A DNA stretch of 64,000 nucleotides from Photorhabdus heterorhabditis (GTDB taxonomy: Bacteria; Pseudomonadota; Gammaproteobacteria; Enterobacterales; Enterobacteriaceae). A program made the translations under genes and the position numbers. The notes under the pieces are model-generated. The model made no database searches. It had not been told where the DNA came from and saw only the letters and a program-made list of their open reading frames with translations. The stretch is taken from contig NZ_RCWA01000020.1 in assembly GCF_018448905.1 (NCBI RefSeq), forward strand, positions 1 through 64,000, given 5' to 3'. The stretch's first letter is position 1; each line of letters starts with the position of its first letter. Below, one piece after another: positions 18,353 to 27,887 of this stretch.

Positions 18353-19492
18353 CTAAGAGTAGTTTTTTATATTCTTGTTGATTGTTTTTTCGGCAATTTG
18401 CTGGATTTTTTTGAAAAATCTAAAGTAACTATCCCAGTTTTTATATTCACTATAATTTTTCCCAGGTGATCGAATGAATTCATTTAGATCATTTTCAGAG
18501 ATTTTTAATTTCTTTGCAATATATGAAAAATCTTCCCGTAATTCATTATCATCATATAAAGGCTGTTCTAATTCTAATAGTGATTCTTCTCTAGTTAATT
18601 GTTTACTTAATATAAGGCTAGATAAATGAGGCCTTCTTTTATCATAATTAAATTTAGTGGGTAAATAATAATTTTGGAAAAATTTTGTAAATATTGATTC
18701 GCCATGTTTTCTACCGTAGTCCTTATAATCTATTTTTTCTTTTAGAAAAGTTAAGGCATCTTTTTTATTGTAAGGAAGATAATTCAATGGTCTTACAGTT
18801 CTAAACTTATGTATAAATGGATAAGTAAAGTAATATTGAAATATGCTGATAGTTTTATAATATTTTAATTTTGTAACTCCAAATTTTTTATGTATATCAT
18901 GGAGATTAATAGCATCCATTGCTGAGTGATGCCAGCTAGTTGGAACGACTGATTCTGTTGCTATATTACCACCACTGATTACATATTTGATTTTATGTTT
19001 TATAGCGTAGTGATATAAGGTGGAGAAAAATGCATGATCTTGTACTACATCTTGGTTTGCAACACCAGATTTTAAATACGCTACTTGAAGATCCCTAATT
19101 TCATTCCAATTCATAACATGTGTATGAAAATCGAATCCAGTATGCTTTATAACCTGTTCTATATTGTAGACAGCCAACTCACTATTCCAGCCAGCATCAA
19201 TATGAATTACTAATGGATTTAATCCATAATCTTTTAATATAACTGCTAAATATGCACTATCTATCCCACCACTGAGACCGATTATACAATCATACTTTTC
19301 GTTTTTCTTAGATGCTTTTATTTTCTTAATTATATTATTTAGCTTTTCTTTTCCAAGATCAGTTGGATACCATGATTTGCTCGTCTTATTATCAAAATCA
19401 TTACAATGATTACAGACTCCATTGCTATCAAATGATATTGTTGGATCTGTGGTATCCATTACACATCTAGTGCACACTTGATATTTTTTCAT
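18353..19492 (-). CDS. wbpG: N-acetyl sugar amidotransferase, WbpG-type
   Basis: 379 residues. N-terminal CTRCVMDTTDPTISFDSNGVC and CNHC form a likely zinc site, followed by the PP-loop ATPase motif IIGLSGGIDSAYLAV. This architecture defines the WbpG/PseA sugar amidotransferases. With the HisH- and HisF-like proteins encoded just downstream it is expected to turn an acetamido group of a nucleotide sugar into an acetamidino group using ammonia from glutamine. Confidence 0.9.
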   Translation of the reverse strand: MKKYQVCTRCVMDTTDPTISFDSNGVCNHCNDFDNKTSKSWYPTDLGKEKLNNIIKKIKASKKNEKYDCIIGLSGGIDSAYLAVILKDYGLNPLVIHIDAGWNSELAVYNIEQVIKHTGFDFHTHVMNWNEIRDLQVAYLKSGVANQDVVQDHAFFSTLYHYAIKHKIKYVISGGNIATESVVPTSWHHSAMDAINLHDIHKKFGVTKLKYYKTISIFQYYFTYPFIHKFRTVRPLNYLPYNKKDALTFLKEKIDYKDYGRKHGESIFTKFFQNYYLPTKFNYDKRRPHLSSLILSKQLTREESLLELEQPLYDDNELREDFSYIAKKLKISENDLNEFIRSPGKNYSEYKNWDSYFRFFKKIQQIAEKTINKNIKNYS

Positions 19493-19519
19493 ATAAATTT
19501 GCTCTTAATAAAATTAGTA

Positions 19520-20278
19520 CTACGATGATAAACTGTTAATTTCTTTATAATTAGGGTAGGTTAGTAGAATTCCATCATTAGGACCATAAAAGGTGAACAT
19601 GGTTCCTATTGCTGAAGCTTGAGCTCCAGAATTAATTGCATCTCTTATATGATTAAATGAGCCTGCGCCACCAGAAATAACTATAGGAATATTTGTGAAA
19701 TGAGATGCTTCTTTTATTAAAATGGTGTCAAATCCTTTTTTTGTTCCTTCATTATTAATTGAGGTTAAAATTATTTCTCCTGCACCAAGATTTTCTATAT
19801 TTCTTATGTGTTCTTTGAAGTTCAATGTACACTTTTGTGTCCCAGATTTGGTATATATAATATATTTACCTATAAAATTCTTTTTGACATCAATGGAGAC
19901 AACTATACTTTGAGAACCAAACAGTGAGCTTGCTTCTTGAATGAGCTTAGGATTATTAACTGCACTTGTATTCAAAATAATTTTTTCAAATCCTATAGAA
20001 AATATTTTTTCTATATCTTTAATATTTTTTATTCCTCCTCCATATGAAAGCGGCATAAATGCTTCTGAAGCAATTTCTTTTAAAATATCAAAATTAATTT
20101 CCCTATTTTTCACACTTGCTTCTATATCTAATAATACTAATTCATCTACTTCTTTATTATTAAATATTTTTACAGCGTTGATCGGATCTCCTATATAACG
20201 ATGATTTTTGAATATCCTACCTTTTTGGAGACCATCGTTATTGAATAATAGTACGGGGATAACTCTGTGTCTTAGCAT
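19520..20278 (-). CDS. HisF-like amidotransferase-associated protein (HisF2/WbuZ-type)
   Basis: 252 residues, HisF TIM-barrel: RVIPVLLFNNDGLQKG, ELVLLDIEAS, PLSYGGGIKN and VISGGAGSFNHI. The usual histidine-pathway Asp residues are altered (LLFNNDG rather than LDVKDG), as in the O-antigen HisF2/WbuZ branch. Probably channels ammonia from the HisH partner to WbpG rather than making histidine. It overlaps the hisH-like gene by 7 bp, indicating coupled translation. Confidence 0.88.
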   Translation of the reverse strand: MLRHRVIPVLLFNNDGLQKGRIFKNHRYIGDPINAVKIFNNKEVDELVLLDIEASVKNREINFDILKEIASEAFMPLSYGGGIKNIKDIEKIFSIGFEKIILNTSAVNNPKLIQEASSLFGSQSIVVSIDVKKNFIGKYIIYTKSGTQKCTLNFKEHIRNIENLGAGEIILTSINNEGTKKGFDTILIKEASHFTNIPIVISGGAGSFNHIRDAINSGAQASAIGTMFTFYGPNDGILLTYPNYKEINSLSS

Positions 20279-20901
20279 TTACAGTGAGACTCAATTAGAT
20301 TCTTAAAGAAAAACATTCCGAATTTATGGCTTTTCTCTGGATGGAATTGAACACCATAAATATTATCTTTTTTAACTGAACTTACAAATTCATTAATATA
20401 ATTTGTCGTTGTTAGTATATTTTCATTATCTTGGCATTCTACATAATAAGAATGTACAAAATAGAATCTATCGGGATTATCAGGATTTTGTTGAAATAAA
20501 TTATTGTTAGTTTTTAATGATATATAATTCCATCCCATGTGTGGAATTTTTAGATTCCTATCTTCTTGGTTGTTAAATTTTTTAACGTTACCTTTTAACC
20601 AGCCTAGTCCGTTTGCAGTACCTTCTTCACTAGTATTAAATAATAGTTGCATTCCTAAACATATTCCAAGGAATGGGGTTTTTTCTTTAATTACTTTTTT
20701 ACTAAGTATAGTCTGTATACCAGAATTGGATAATTTTTTCATCCCATAGTCAAAACTTCCAACTCCGGGTAAGATGATAAAATTAGAATTTGATATAATT
20801 TCTAAATCAGAAGTAATAACAGAGTCATATCCAACTTTTCTGAGTATATTTTGAATGGAACTGCTATTACCCATTCCATAATCTATTATTGTAATTAACA
20901 T
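20272..20901 (-). CDS. HisH-like glutamine amidotransferase (HisH2/WbuY-type)
   Basis: 209 residues, class I glutamine amidotransferase. IIDYGMGNSSSIQNIL starts the fold, PFLGICLGMQLLF has the nucleophile cysteine, and YGVQFHPEKSHKFG has the His-Glu pair, so the triad is complete. It releases ammonia from glutamine for the HisF/WbpG partners. Located 3 bp after wzy and overlapping hisF. Confidence 0.9.
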   Translation of the reverse strand: MLITIIDYGMGNSSSIQNILRKVGYDSVITSDLEIISNSNFIILPGVGSFDYGMKKLSNSGIQTILSKKVIKEKTPFLGICLGMQLLFNTSEEGTANGLGWLKGNVKKFNNQEDRNLKIPHMGWNYISLKTNNNLFQQNPDNPDRFYFVHSYYVECQDNENILTTTNYINEFVSSVKKDNIYGVQFHPEKSHKFGMFFFKNLIESHCKC

Positions 20902-20904
20902 GTT

Positions 20905-22188
20905 TTATCTTCTACTATAAATGTTATCCGATTTTTTTGTAATTGATAATATAATTATGAGCAATAAAATGCCCGAGCTTATTAGAGCAGTTGTAAAAGA
21001 TTGTTCTATTAGGAGAAAGCTATATAGAATTGATGTGGCTATTATTTCTACGTTTTTTGTTTTTAACCATAATAGATCTAGATATATGAAAATTATAAAG
21101 ATACAAATTAGGTTTATCATATATCCTATTAGTCCATATTTTAAAAAATAATATAAAAAGGTATTTGTGTTGGCATTGGTGCTTTGATTCTGAAAATATT
21201 TTTCACCGATGTAAAAAGTAACATCAGAGTTGGTGAGCCTTTTTCCATATAAAAAATTATCAGGAATGCTGATTTCATTAAGATAATAATTCTGTATTAA
21301 GGATGCAACAAAAATCAACCTCCTTATGAAATAATCAGCAAGGTATGAGTACTCAAATATGAATGATTCTATGAGTGACGTTAGGCTAATAAAAACTAAT
21401 AATTTTATTATGAGTAAAGCCATATTTTCTATTTTATTTTTCTTCATATAAGCAGCAAAAATCATCATAGCTATGACATATAAAAAGGGACTCTTTAAAC
21501 CTATAAACCAAAAAGTTATAAATGGAAATAACAAAGAAGCAATGAAGCATTTTTTATTTTTGTATATTATACTATAAAAGGCTAGTAGCGGAATTAATCC
21601 ATTTGTTGTAATATTTAATATATAAGGAAATAGTAGGTCCTTCCCTAAATAATCTCTTGCTAATAGTCTTCGTTGATACATTGAATCTAGAGATAAAGAA
21701 CCAACTGGGATTTCAATGATTAGATTGCATATAGTGATTATAGAAAAAAGTATTGATATAAGAAATAATGTATTTCTTGGTAAAATAGGATAATATAATT
21801 TTATCTTTCTTAACTCATGTGCTATTTTCTTTTTTAGAATTGCTATTAATATTGGAGGAATATATAGGAATAAATAAAATAACATATAGTTATTATATGC
21901 TAGTTTAGTGATATTAGAAAAGTAACTGGTATATAATAGGCTAAATATAGTATATATAATAATGAAGATGTCTGATGGAGTTCTTATCTTTCTTGATATT
22001 AGCAATGTACATATAATACAGCTTATTATACAATAAAGTGTGCTATATTGATTCCATGTTACTTCTTTCATTCCAGAATATGAATTATTGGGCTGTATTT
22101 GATAATTATAAATTAAAAGGGTTGTTATTAGAAAAACCTGAATTAACATAAAGTTAATTATCAATCTATGAATATATTTAATTGACAT
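20905..22188 (-). CDS. wzy: Wzy-like O-antigen polymerase
   Basis: 427 residues, almost entirely hydrophobic, with about 10-12 membrane segments and a larger periplasmic loop around residues 275-335 (YYLNEISIPDNFLYGKRLTNSD...). Sequence motifs are weak, as usual for Wzy. The call rests on topology and position next to wzx, just as in P. aeruginosa O5. It would link repeat units at the periplasmic face of the inner membrane. Very AT-rich; overlaps wzx by 11 bp. Confidence 0.75.
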   Translation of the reverse strand: MSIKYIHRLIINFMLIQVFLITTLLIYNYQIQPNNSYSGMKEVTWNQYSTLYCIISCIICTLLISRKIRTPSDIFIIIYTIFSLLYTSYFSNITKLAYNNYMLFYLFLYIPPILIAILKKKIAHELRKIKLYYPILPRNTLFLISILFSIITICNLIIEIPVGSLSLDSMYQRRLLARDYLGKDLLFPYILNITTNGLIPLLAFYSIIYKNKKCFIASLLFPFITFWFIGLKSPFLYVIAMMIFAAYMKKNKIENMALLIIKLLVFISLTSLIESFIFEYSYLADYFIRRLIFVASLIQNYYLNEISIPDNFLYGKRLTNSDVTFYIGEKYFQNQSTNANTNTFLYYFLKYGLIGYMINLICIFIIFIYLDLLWLKTKNVEIIATSILYSFLLIEQSFTTALISSGILLLIIILSITKKSDNIYSRR

Positions 22189-23413
22189 ATTTAGAATATT
22201 TATATGAAATATATAGATAAATAATATATAGGGTTGTATAGCATAAAGAATATGAGATTATGCTTATCTTAACTGTCGAAATAACAGTAAAAGAGAATAA
22301 TGTGAAAGTTAATAAAGAAAGCTGCCAGATAAGATCTATGTGCTGTTTCTGTGCTATATACAAGGTATAGCTTAATGGACTTGAAACAAAACGCAAAGCA
22401 AACATTGGCATTAACCATACACCTATTAGCCCAGATATTTCCCATTCTTCACCAAATAATAACGAAAATGTTGGTCTTAGAAGAAATATAGAACATACTA
22501 TCATGATGATTGATAATATTATTAATACATTAAAGGTTTTCTTATATTCATCTCTACATGAACCTTTGACACGATAGCTTGTAGATGCACTTTTAATGAA
22601 AACATCTCTTACTGCACCTCCGAGTAGAGATATTGGTGCACCAAGTGTTCTGATAGTTAAGGAAAGGTATCCTGCCCATTCTGCACCGAATCTATAATTT
22701 ACTAAGATAATTGGCAATTGAGCAGATAAGTTGTTAGTTGCATCGGCTGGTAAAGAATATAATAGGAAATTTTTATGTTTTCTCCATTTTTTCTTGAATA
22801 TTGGAAAAGTAAAAGCTTTTAACTCTTTTCTAGTTATAGGTAATACTTTTAGGCAAAAAATACAAGAAAATATACTTCCTGATACATATCCTATGATTAT
22901 ATTTGATAAGTTAGGTTCTATATATCCAGATATTATTTGTGGAACTGTAATAAAGAAGTTCTGAGAGATTCTTATAATTCCTAACTTTTTAAAATATCCT
23001 CCACATGAGAGCCATGATTGAGTTGTTGTATAAATGGAATAACAGATACTTACGGGAATAATTGTTATAAGGAAAATATTCTTTGAGGTTTCGGGACTTT
23101 CTATATAAATATAGAATAACATTAATATTATTAGTGAAAATGATATTAGTGTTATATTTATTAAAGTTACTATTAATGTATTATTCCTTTCATAGCCATC
23201 TTCTTCTATACCAAAGGAAGACTCAAATCTGGCTGTGAGTATTATTGAAAGTAATATAGTAATACTAAGCCAGGTTGCGAATTCACCAATATTACCTGGA
23301 CTATATAGTCTGACTATTAGTAAAGAGCCAAAGATTGGAATTAATTGTGATATCAGTGTTCCTGAAAAAACTGTCCCAACCTTTGACCAATAATCATTTA
23401 CTTTTATAGTCAT
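22178..23413 (-). CDS. wzx: Wzx-like O-antigen flippase
   Basis: 411 residues, 12 or so membrane helices, polysaccharide-transport/MOP type: GTVFSGTLISQLIPIFGSLLIVRLYSP at the N-terminus and FGAEWAGYLSLTIRTLGAPISLLGGAVRDVF in the middle. It would flip undecaprenyl-linked repeat units to the periplasmic side. The ATG overlaps the end of the wbpE-like gene by 4 bp. GC content falls sharply at its 5' end compared with the preceding gene. Confidence 0.82.
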   Translation of the reverse strand: MTIKVNDYWSKVGTVFSGTLISQLIPIFGSLLIVRLYSPGNIGEFATWLSITILLSIILTARFESSFGIEEDGYERNNTLIVTLINITLISFSLIILMLFYIYIESPETSKNIFLITIIPVSICYSIYTTTQSWLSCGGYFKKLGIIRISQNFFITVPQIISGYIEPNLSNIIIGYVSGSIFSCIFCLKVLPITRKELKAFTFPIFKKKWRKHKNFLLYSLPADATNNLSAQLPIILVNYRFGAEWAGYLSLTIRTLGAPISLLGGAVRDVFIKSASTSYRVKGSCRDEYKKTFNVLIILSIIMIVCSIFLLRPTFSLLFGEEWEISGLIGVWLMPMFALRFVSSPLSYTLYIAQKQHIDLIWQLSLLTFTLFSFTVISTVKISIISYSLCYTTLYIIYLYISYKYSKYVN

Positions 23414-24483
23414 AGTATTTGCTTGCAGATATCTATGATCGAAGATGTTTCTAAATAAGGATGCATCGGTAAGCTAATCACTTCCTGGGCGATTTCATCA
23501 CCCACAGGCAGAGTGATATTACTGGCCACCGCAGGTTGTTTATTCAAGGGAATAGGATAATGAATGGCGGTTGGGATGCCTTGTTCTTTTAATTTTCGCT
23601 GTAATTCGTCCCGGTTTTTAACCCGGATAGTATATTGCGCATAGGCAGAGAGATTGTGTGGCTCAATATAGGGTGTGGTCATGATGCCAATGTTATTCAA
23701 TGCCTGATTGTAGTTTGTGGCAACTGTCTGACGTAATGCCATTTCTTCATCAAATATGTCCAGTTTGGGGAGTAGAATGGCCGCTTGCAGGGTATCTAAA
23801 CGGCTATTCACTCCAACTCTGACATGGTGGTATCGCCTGTCTTGTCCATGGCGGGCAATTTGACGAATAATTTTCGCCAGCTCTTCATCGTGGGTGAAAA
23901 TAGCCCCGCCATCACCGTAACACCCCAGGGGTTTACTGGGGAAGAAACTGGTACAAGAAATTGTGGTCAGGTTACAGGAGCGTTTTCCTTTATATGTTGC
24001 GCCGAAACTTTGGGCCGCATCTTCTATGACGGTCAGGTTATGTTTTGCTGCAATGGCATTAATTTCGTCAAAATCGGCACATTGTCCATATAAGGAGACC
24101 GGAATAATTGCTTTGGTTTTGGCGGTAATCGCGGCTTCGAGTAAAGCCGGGTCTAAGTTGTACGTGGTGGGTTTGACATCCACATAGACCGGTATGCCGC
24201 CCAGCAGTGCGACGGTTTCAGCGGTGGCAATGTAGGTAAATCCGGGGGTAATGACCTCGTCACCCGGTTTGATGCCAATCGCCATTAAGGCAATTTGTAA
24301 CGCATCGGTACCATTCGCGCAGGTAATACAATATGGCGCCCCGGTGTATGCAATCAGCTTTTCTTCTAATTCGGCCACTTCCGGCCCTAAAATATATTTG
24401 CCGTGGGTGAGGACCTTTTGGATATTCGCGTCAATGTTATCTTTAATTCTGCGTTGTTGAGCAGCCAGATCGGTAAATTGCAT
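23410..24483 (-). CDS. wbpE: WbpE-type UDP-3-keto-GlcNAcA aminotransferase
   Basis: 357 residues, DegT/DnrJ family: MQFTDLAAQQRRIKDNID, ITCANGTDALQIALMA, EVITPGFTYIATAETV, VIEDAAQSFGATYKG and TTISCTSFFPSKPLGCYGDGG with the catalytic lysine. This resembles WbpE/WlbC, which aminate the 3-keto group made by WbpB. Preceded by wbpD and wbpB homologs, and overlaps wzx by 4 bp. Average GC, unlike the genes downstream. Confidence 0.9.
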   Translation of the reverse strand: MQFTDLAAQQRRIKDNIDANIQKVLTHGKYILGPEVAELEEKLIAYTGAPYCITCANGTDALQIALMAIGIKPGDEVITPGFTYIATAETVALLGGIPVYVDVKPTTYNLDPALLEAAITAKTKAIIPVSLYGQCADFDEINAIAAKHNLTVIEDAAQSFGATYKGKRSCNLTTISCTSFFPSKPLGCYGDGGAIFTHDEELAKIIRQIARHGQDRRYHHVRVGVNSRLDTLQAAILLPKLDIFDEEMALRQTVATNYNQALNNIGIMTTPYIEPHNLSAYAQYTIRVKNRDELQRKLKEQGIPTAIHYPIPLNKQPAVASNITLPVGDEIAQEVISLPMHPYLETSSIIDICKQIL

Positions 24484-24497
24484 TCTTTTATCCTTGC

Positions 24498-25085
24498 TTA
24501 TTTAATTCGCACGACGGTCTGGTTATTGAGCTGATAAATATGGTGTGTGTGTGGACAAATGGTGGTGGCTTGTCCATGTAGCGGTAAATCGAGTTGTTCA
24601 CCAAATTCACTCATCCAGCCAATCTGTTTGGCCGGTACACCCACCATCAGGGCATAATCGGGGACATCTTTATTCACGACCGCACCGGCGCCAATAAAGG
24701 CATAAGCGCCAATGGTGGTGCCACAAATAATGGTGCAATTGGCGCCTAAAGTGGCGCCTTTTTTTACCCATGTGTTTTGATATTCACTTTTTCTTTCAAT
24801 CAATGAACGGGGATTATAAACATTGGTGAAAACCATGCTGGGGCCACAAAATACGCCGTCTTCCAGATGAACGTTGTCATAAACAGAGACGTTATTTTGT
24901 ATTTTGCAGTGATTGCCGAGGGTGACTTGATTGCCAATAAAGACATTTTGTCCTAACGAGCAGCCTTCGCCAATTTTGGCTCCAGAACAGACATGCGTAA
25001 AATGCCAGATACGGCTGTTTTTCCCGATTTGTGCCCCTTCATCAACGATAGCACTGGGATGTATCATTACGTGTTCGGCTGACAT
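24498..25085 (-). CDS. wbpD: WbpD-type N-acetyltransferase
   Basis: 195 residues, left-handed beta-helix with many hexapeptide repeats ([61 protein letters not shown]). The family acetylates the 3-amino group of UDP-GlcNAc3NA, after WbpE. There is a 14-bp gap to wbpE and 18 bp from the wbpB-like gene. Confidence 0.9.
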   Translation of the reverse strand: MSAEHVMIHPSAIVDEGAQIGKNSRIWHFTHVCSGAKIGEGCSLGQNVFIGNQVTLGNHCKIQNNVSVYDNVHLEDGVFCGPSMVFTNVYNPRSLIERKSEYQNTWVKKGATLGANCTIICGTTIGAYAFIGAGAVVNKDVPDYALMVGVPAKQIGWMSEFGEQLDLPLHGQATTICPHTHHIYQLNNQTVVRIK

Positions 25086-25103
25086 GAGGCTGGTTCCATG
25101 GGG

Positions 25104-26153
25104 TTAATAGGTTAGAGGCAAAGAAATGGTTTTATTATCTCTGGCCGATAGGTAGGCGGCGATAAGCAGCTCTAAGGATTTTAAGCCTTCCCGGCCATCC
25201 GTGATGGGCTGGGCTTCGCCTTTCATGACATCAATGACATTTTTATAGTAGAGGGGATGACCAAAGCCATAAACGGAGGTGGTTTCATAGTTGGCGGTTT
25301 TGACGTGTTGGTCATACTCTTTTTCGTCAGCGAAATGCCATTGCTGGATTTCATTGACCGCTAAGCCGCCTACTCTAACGGTGCCTTTTTCCCCCAGAAT
25401 GGTGATGGAACCTTCGAGATTCTGCGGATAGGTACACATGGTGACCGCCATTGAGCCTAAGGTGCCATCCCGCCAGCGGATATTCAGTACCCCGGTATCT
25501 TCCGTTTCGATATCCAGGTGGGTAGATGTCATGGCCTGAACATCTTTGACCGGGCCGATTAACCATTCAATTAAGTCAACATAGTGGCTCGCTTGATTCA
25601 TGAAAGCGCCACCGTCAAATTCCCAGGTGCCCCGCCAGGCGGCCTGGTCATAATAGGCTTGGGGGCGGGTCCAGAACACATTGAGGTGAACCATATAAAT
25701 TTTGCCAAAACGTTTTTCACTGACTGCGCGTTTTAATAATTGTAGCGTCGCGTTGAGGCGGTTCTGTTTGACCACAAAGAGGTATTTACCGGCTTTATCG
25801 GCGGCCTTAACCATATTTTCACCATCTGCCAGCCGGGTAGCCATCGGTTTTTCGGTGACGACATGAAAGCCTTTATCGAAGCAGGCTATTGCCTGCTCTG
25901 GATGGAGGCCGGATGGGGTGGTCAGGATAATGATATCGGCGGTGATAGTCTCCAGCATGGTGTTTAAGTCGCTGAACCCCGGGACACCGGTTTTTTCTAC
26001 CGCGGCGTTTAATGCGTCTTGATCGTTATCACAGACGGCGACTAATTCGGTCTCTTCTTGATGGATTTCCAGCGCATTGAAATGATTTTTAGCGATCCGT
26101 CCACAACCTACTAAAGCAAACCTTATCTTTCTGTCTTTGATGATGTTCAGCAT
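25104..26153 (-). CDS. wbpB: WbpB-type UDP-GlcNAcA 3-dehydrogenase
   Basis: 349 residues, Gfo/Idh/MocA oxidoreductase: FALVGCGRIAKNHFNAL for NAD(P), VTEKPMATRLADGENM with the conserved EKP motif, and GGAFMNQASHYVDLIEWL in the substrate domain. WbpB/WlbA oxidises C3 of UDP-GlcNAcA. The position between wbpA and wbpD agrees. Confidence 0.9.
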   Translation of the reverse strand: MLNIIKDRKIRFALVGCGRIAKNHFNALEIHQEETELVAVCDNDQDALNAAVEKTGVPGFSDLNTMLETITADIIILTTPSGLHPEQAIACFDKGFHVVTEKPMATRLADGENMVKAADKAGKYLFVVKQNRLNATLQLLKRAVSEKRFGKIYMVHLNVFWTRPQAYYDQAAWRGTWEFDGGAFMNQASHYVDLIEWLIGPVKDVQAMTSTHLDIETEDTGVLNIRWRDGTLGSMAVTMCTYPQNLEGSITILGEKGTVRVGGLAVNEIQQWHFADEKEYDQHVKTANYETTSVYGFGHPLYYKNVIDVMKGEAQPITDGREGLKSLELLIAAYLSARDNKTISLPLTY

Positions 26154-26166
26154 GGTTTATCCTGAG

Positions 26167-27477
26167 TTAAGCTTTTGTAATGTTTTTATGATTGGGAGAA
26201 TATTTGCCACGAGTATCAACGACTAATGTGGCGTTATTAATAATTAATTCATAATCAAATTTATCGTGATCAGTGGCTAAAATAACGCAGTCGAAGGTTT
26301 GGAGATTATTTTCCGTGATGGGCTGGCTGATTAAATTAAAATGATGTTCCCGCATTTTAGGAAAGGCCGGAACGTGCGGATCTGAATATTCGATATTTGC
26401 CCCCAATGCCTGGAATTTTTCCATAATATGTACCGAGGGGCTTTCCCGCATATCATCCACATTCTTTTTATAGGCGATACCGAGGATTAATATACGGCTG
26501 CCATTAATGGATTTATTCGCCTTGTTGAGGGCTAATATGGTTTTATTGACCACATAATCGGGCATGGAGGAATTGACTTCACCGGAGAGTTCAATAAAGC
26601 GGGTATTGATACCATATTCTCGGGCTTTCCAGGTTAAATAGAAGGGGTCAATCGGAATGCAGTGACCGCCTAATCCCGGGCCGGGGTAATAAGGGACAAA
26701 GCCGAAGGGTTTGGTTGCGGCGGCGCGAATCACTTCGTGGATATCAATCCCCATTTTATCGGTAACGAGTTTCATTTCGTTGACTAAGCCGATATTGACC
26801 GCCCGGTGTATATTTTCAAGCAGTTTCGTCATCTCGGCGGCTTTAGTTGAACTGACCGGGACAACCTGGTCAATGGCGGGTTGATAAACGGCGATACCGG
26901 CTTTTAAGCAGTTTTCCGTGTGGCCGCCAATGACTTTAGGGATAGTTCGGGTTTCGAAATCAGGATTACCGGGGTCTTCCCGTTCGGGAGAATAGACCAG
27001 GAAGATATCTTCACCGACGGTTAACCCGTTTTCTTCGACCCGGGGTAATAATTCTTCTTCCGTGGTACCCGGGTAAGTGGTGCTTTCTAAGGAGAGGAGT
27101 TGCCCGGCTCTTAAATACGGTTTTACCCGGTTGGTGGTGTTAATGACAAAGCTGATATCGGGTTCGCGGTATTTATTTAGCGGCGTGGGAACGCAAAGAA
27201 TAATGGCATCACATTCCGCGATTTTGGTGAAGTCCGTAGTGGCTTCAAAACCGGTATTTATCGCTTTACTGATTTTGGATGAGGAAATATGTTCGATATA
27301 ACTTTGGCCTTGATTTAATTTATCTGTTTTTTCTTTATCAATATCAAAACCAATGACCTTAAAACCGATATCGTTATATCGAAGCATTAACGGTAAGCCA
27401 ACATAACCCAGGCCAACAATGGCAATAATGGCGGTTTTATTATCAAGTTTCTCGGTGAGAATGTTAAGTGAGGACAT
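26167..27477 (-). CDS. wbpA: UDP-N-acetylglucosamine 6-dehydrogenase, WbpA-type
   Basis: 436 residues from ATG 27477, which has AAAGGC upstream; an in-frame ATG at 27516 would add 13 residues and has no ribosome site. Nucleotide-sugar dehydrogenase motifs: [35 protein letters not shown] and [15 protein letters not shown] with the catalytic cysteine. It oxidises UDP-GlcNAc to UDP-GlcNAcA, the first step towards diacetamido-uronic acids. First gene of the O-antigen transcript, about 175 bp after the JUMPstart. Confidence 0.93.
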   Translation of the reverse strand: MSSLNILTEKLDNKTAIIAIVGLGYVGLPLMLRYNDIGFKVIGFDIDKEKTDKLNQGQSYIEHISSSKISKAINTGFEATTDFTKIAECDAIILCVPTPLNKYREPDISFVINTTNRVKPYLRAGQLLSLESTTYPGTTEEELLPRVEENGLTVGEDIFLVYSPEREDPGNPDFETRTIPKVIGGHTENCLKAGIAVYQPAIDQVVPVSSTKAAEMTKLLENIHRAVNIGLVNEMKLVTDKMGIDIHEVIRAAATKPFGFVPYYPGPGLGGHCIPIDPFYLTWKAREYGINTRFIELSGEVNSSMPDYVVNKTILALNKANKSINGSRILILGIAYKKNVDDMRESPSVHIMEKFQALGANIEYSDPHVPAFPKMREHHFNLISQPITENNLQTFDCVILATDHDKFDYELIINNATLVVDTRGKYSPNHKNITKA

Positions 27478-27651
27478 ATTTTGCCTTTTAAAATGATGAT
27501 TTAAAAATGAAATCATGAAAATAAGTCACATTTGGTTTTTAATAGAATGTTATCTATTTTCATAAGTTTTATTTGGCAAGTGAAACTTTAACAACCTATT
27601 TTAAATAGGTTTTATAAGATATATTATTGGAATAATAAATAATGTAATAAC

Positions 27652-27686
27652 AAAGCTACCGCACTAGGTTATTGGCTCCCAGAATT
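27652..27686 (-). promoter_or_regulatory. JUMPstart element with ops site (RfaH recruitment)
   Basis: On the minus strand the leader reads TTCTGGGAGCCAATAACCTA then GTGCGGTAGCTTTG. It lines up with the JUMPstart consensus found ahead of O-antigen and capsule operons (CTCTGGTAGCTGTTAAGC then CAGGGGCGGTAGCGTG). The GCGGTAGCTTT at 27652-27662 is the ops core, where paused polymerase recruits RfaH to give long-range antitermination. Location in the leader of wbpA and orientation are right. The match was made by eye. Confidence 0.82.
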
Positions 27687-27698
27687 CCTTGGAATTTT

Positions 27699-27728
27699 AT
27701 AATGTTATCTATTATTTTGATTTTTCAA
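27699..27728 (-). promoter_or_regulatory. Candidate promoter for the O-antigen operon
   Basis: On the minus strand TTGAAA (27728-27723) and CATTAT (27704-27699) are separated by 18 bp, just upstream of the JUMPstart. The -10 match is modest (4 of 6) in an AT-rich region, so this is tentative. Confidence 0.3.
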
Positions 27729-27860
27729 TGCTTTTGCCTGCTGTAATGGAAAAGCAGTAAAAATATAAGTGTTTTTAATGAATAAAGGGGAGATTAAACC
27801 GTCAGACTCTCTGGGTCAAGCATAATAAAAATTTATCTATTTAATTATTTTGTATAATAA

Positions 27861-27887
27861 GGCCGGTGAAAATCTGTATCACCGGCC
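27861..27887 (-). terminator. Terminator of cpxRA
   Basis: Perfect 8-bp GC-rich stem GGCCGGTG/CACCGGCC with an 11-base loop. It overlaps the cpxA stop codon and is followed on the minus strand by the T-rich TTATTATAC. Confidence 0.6.
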
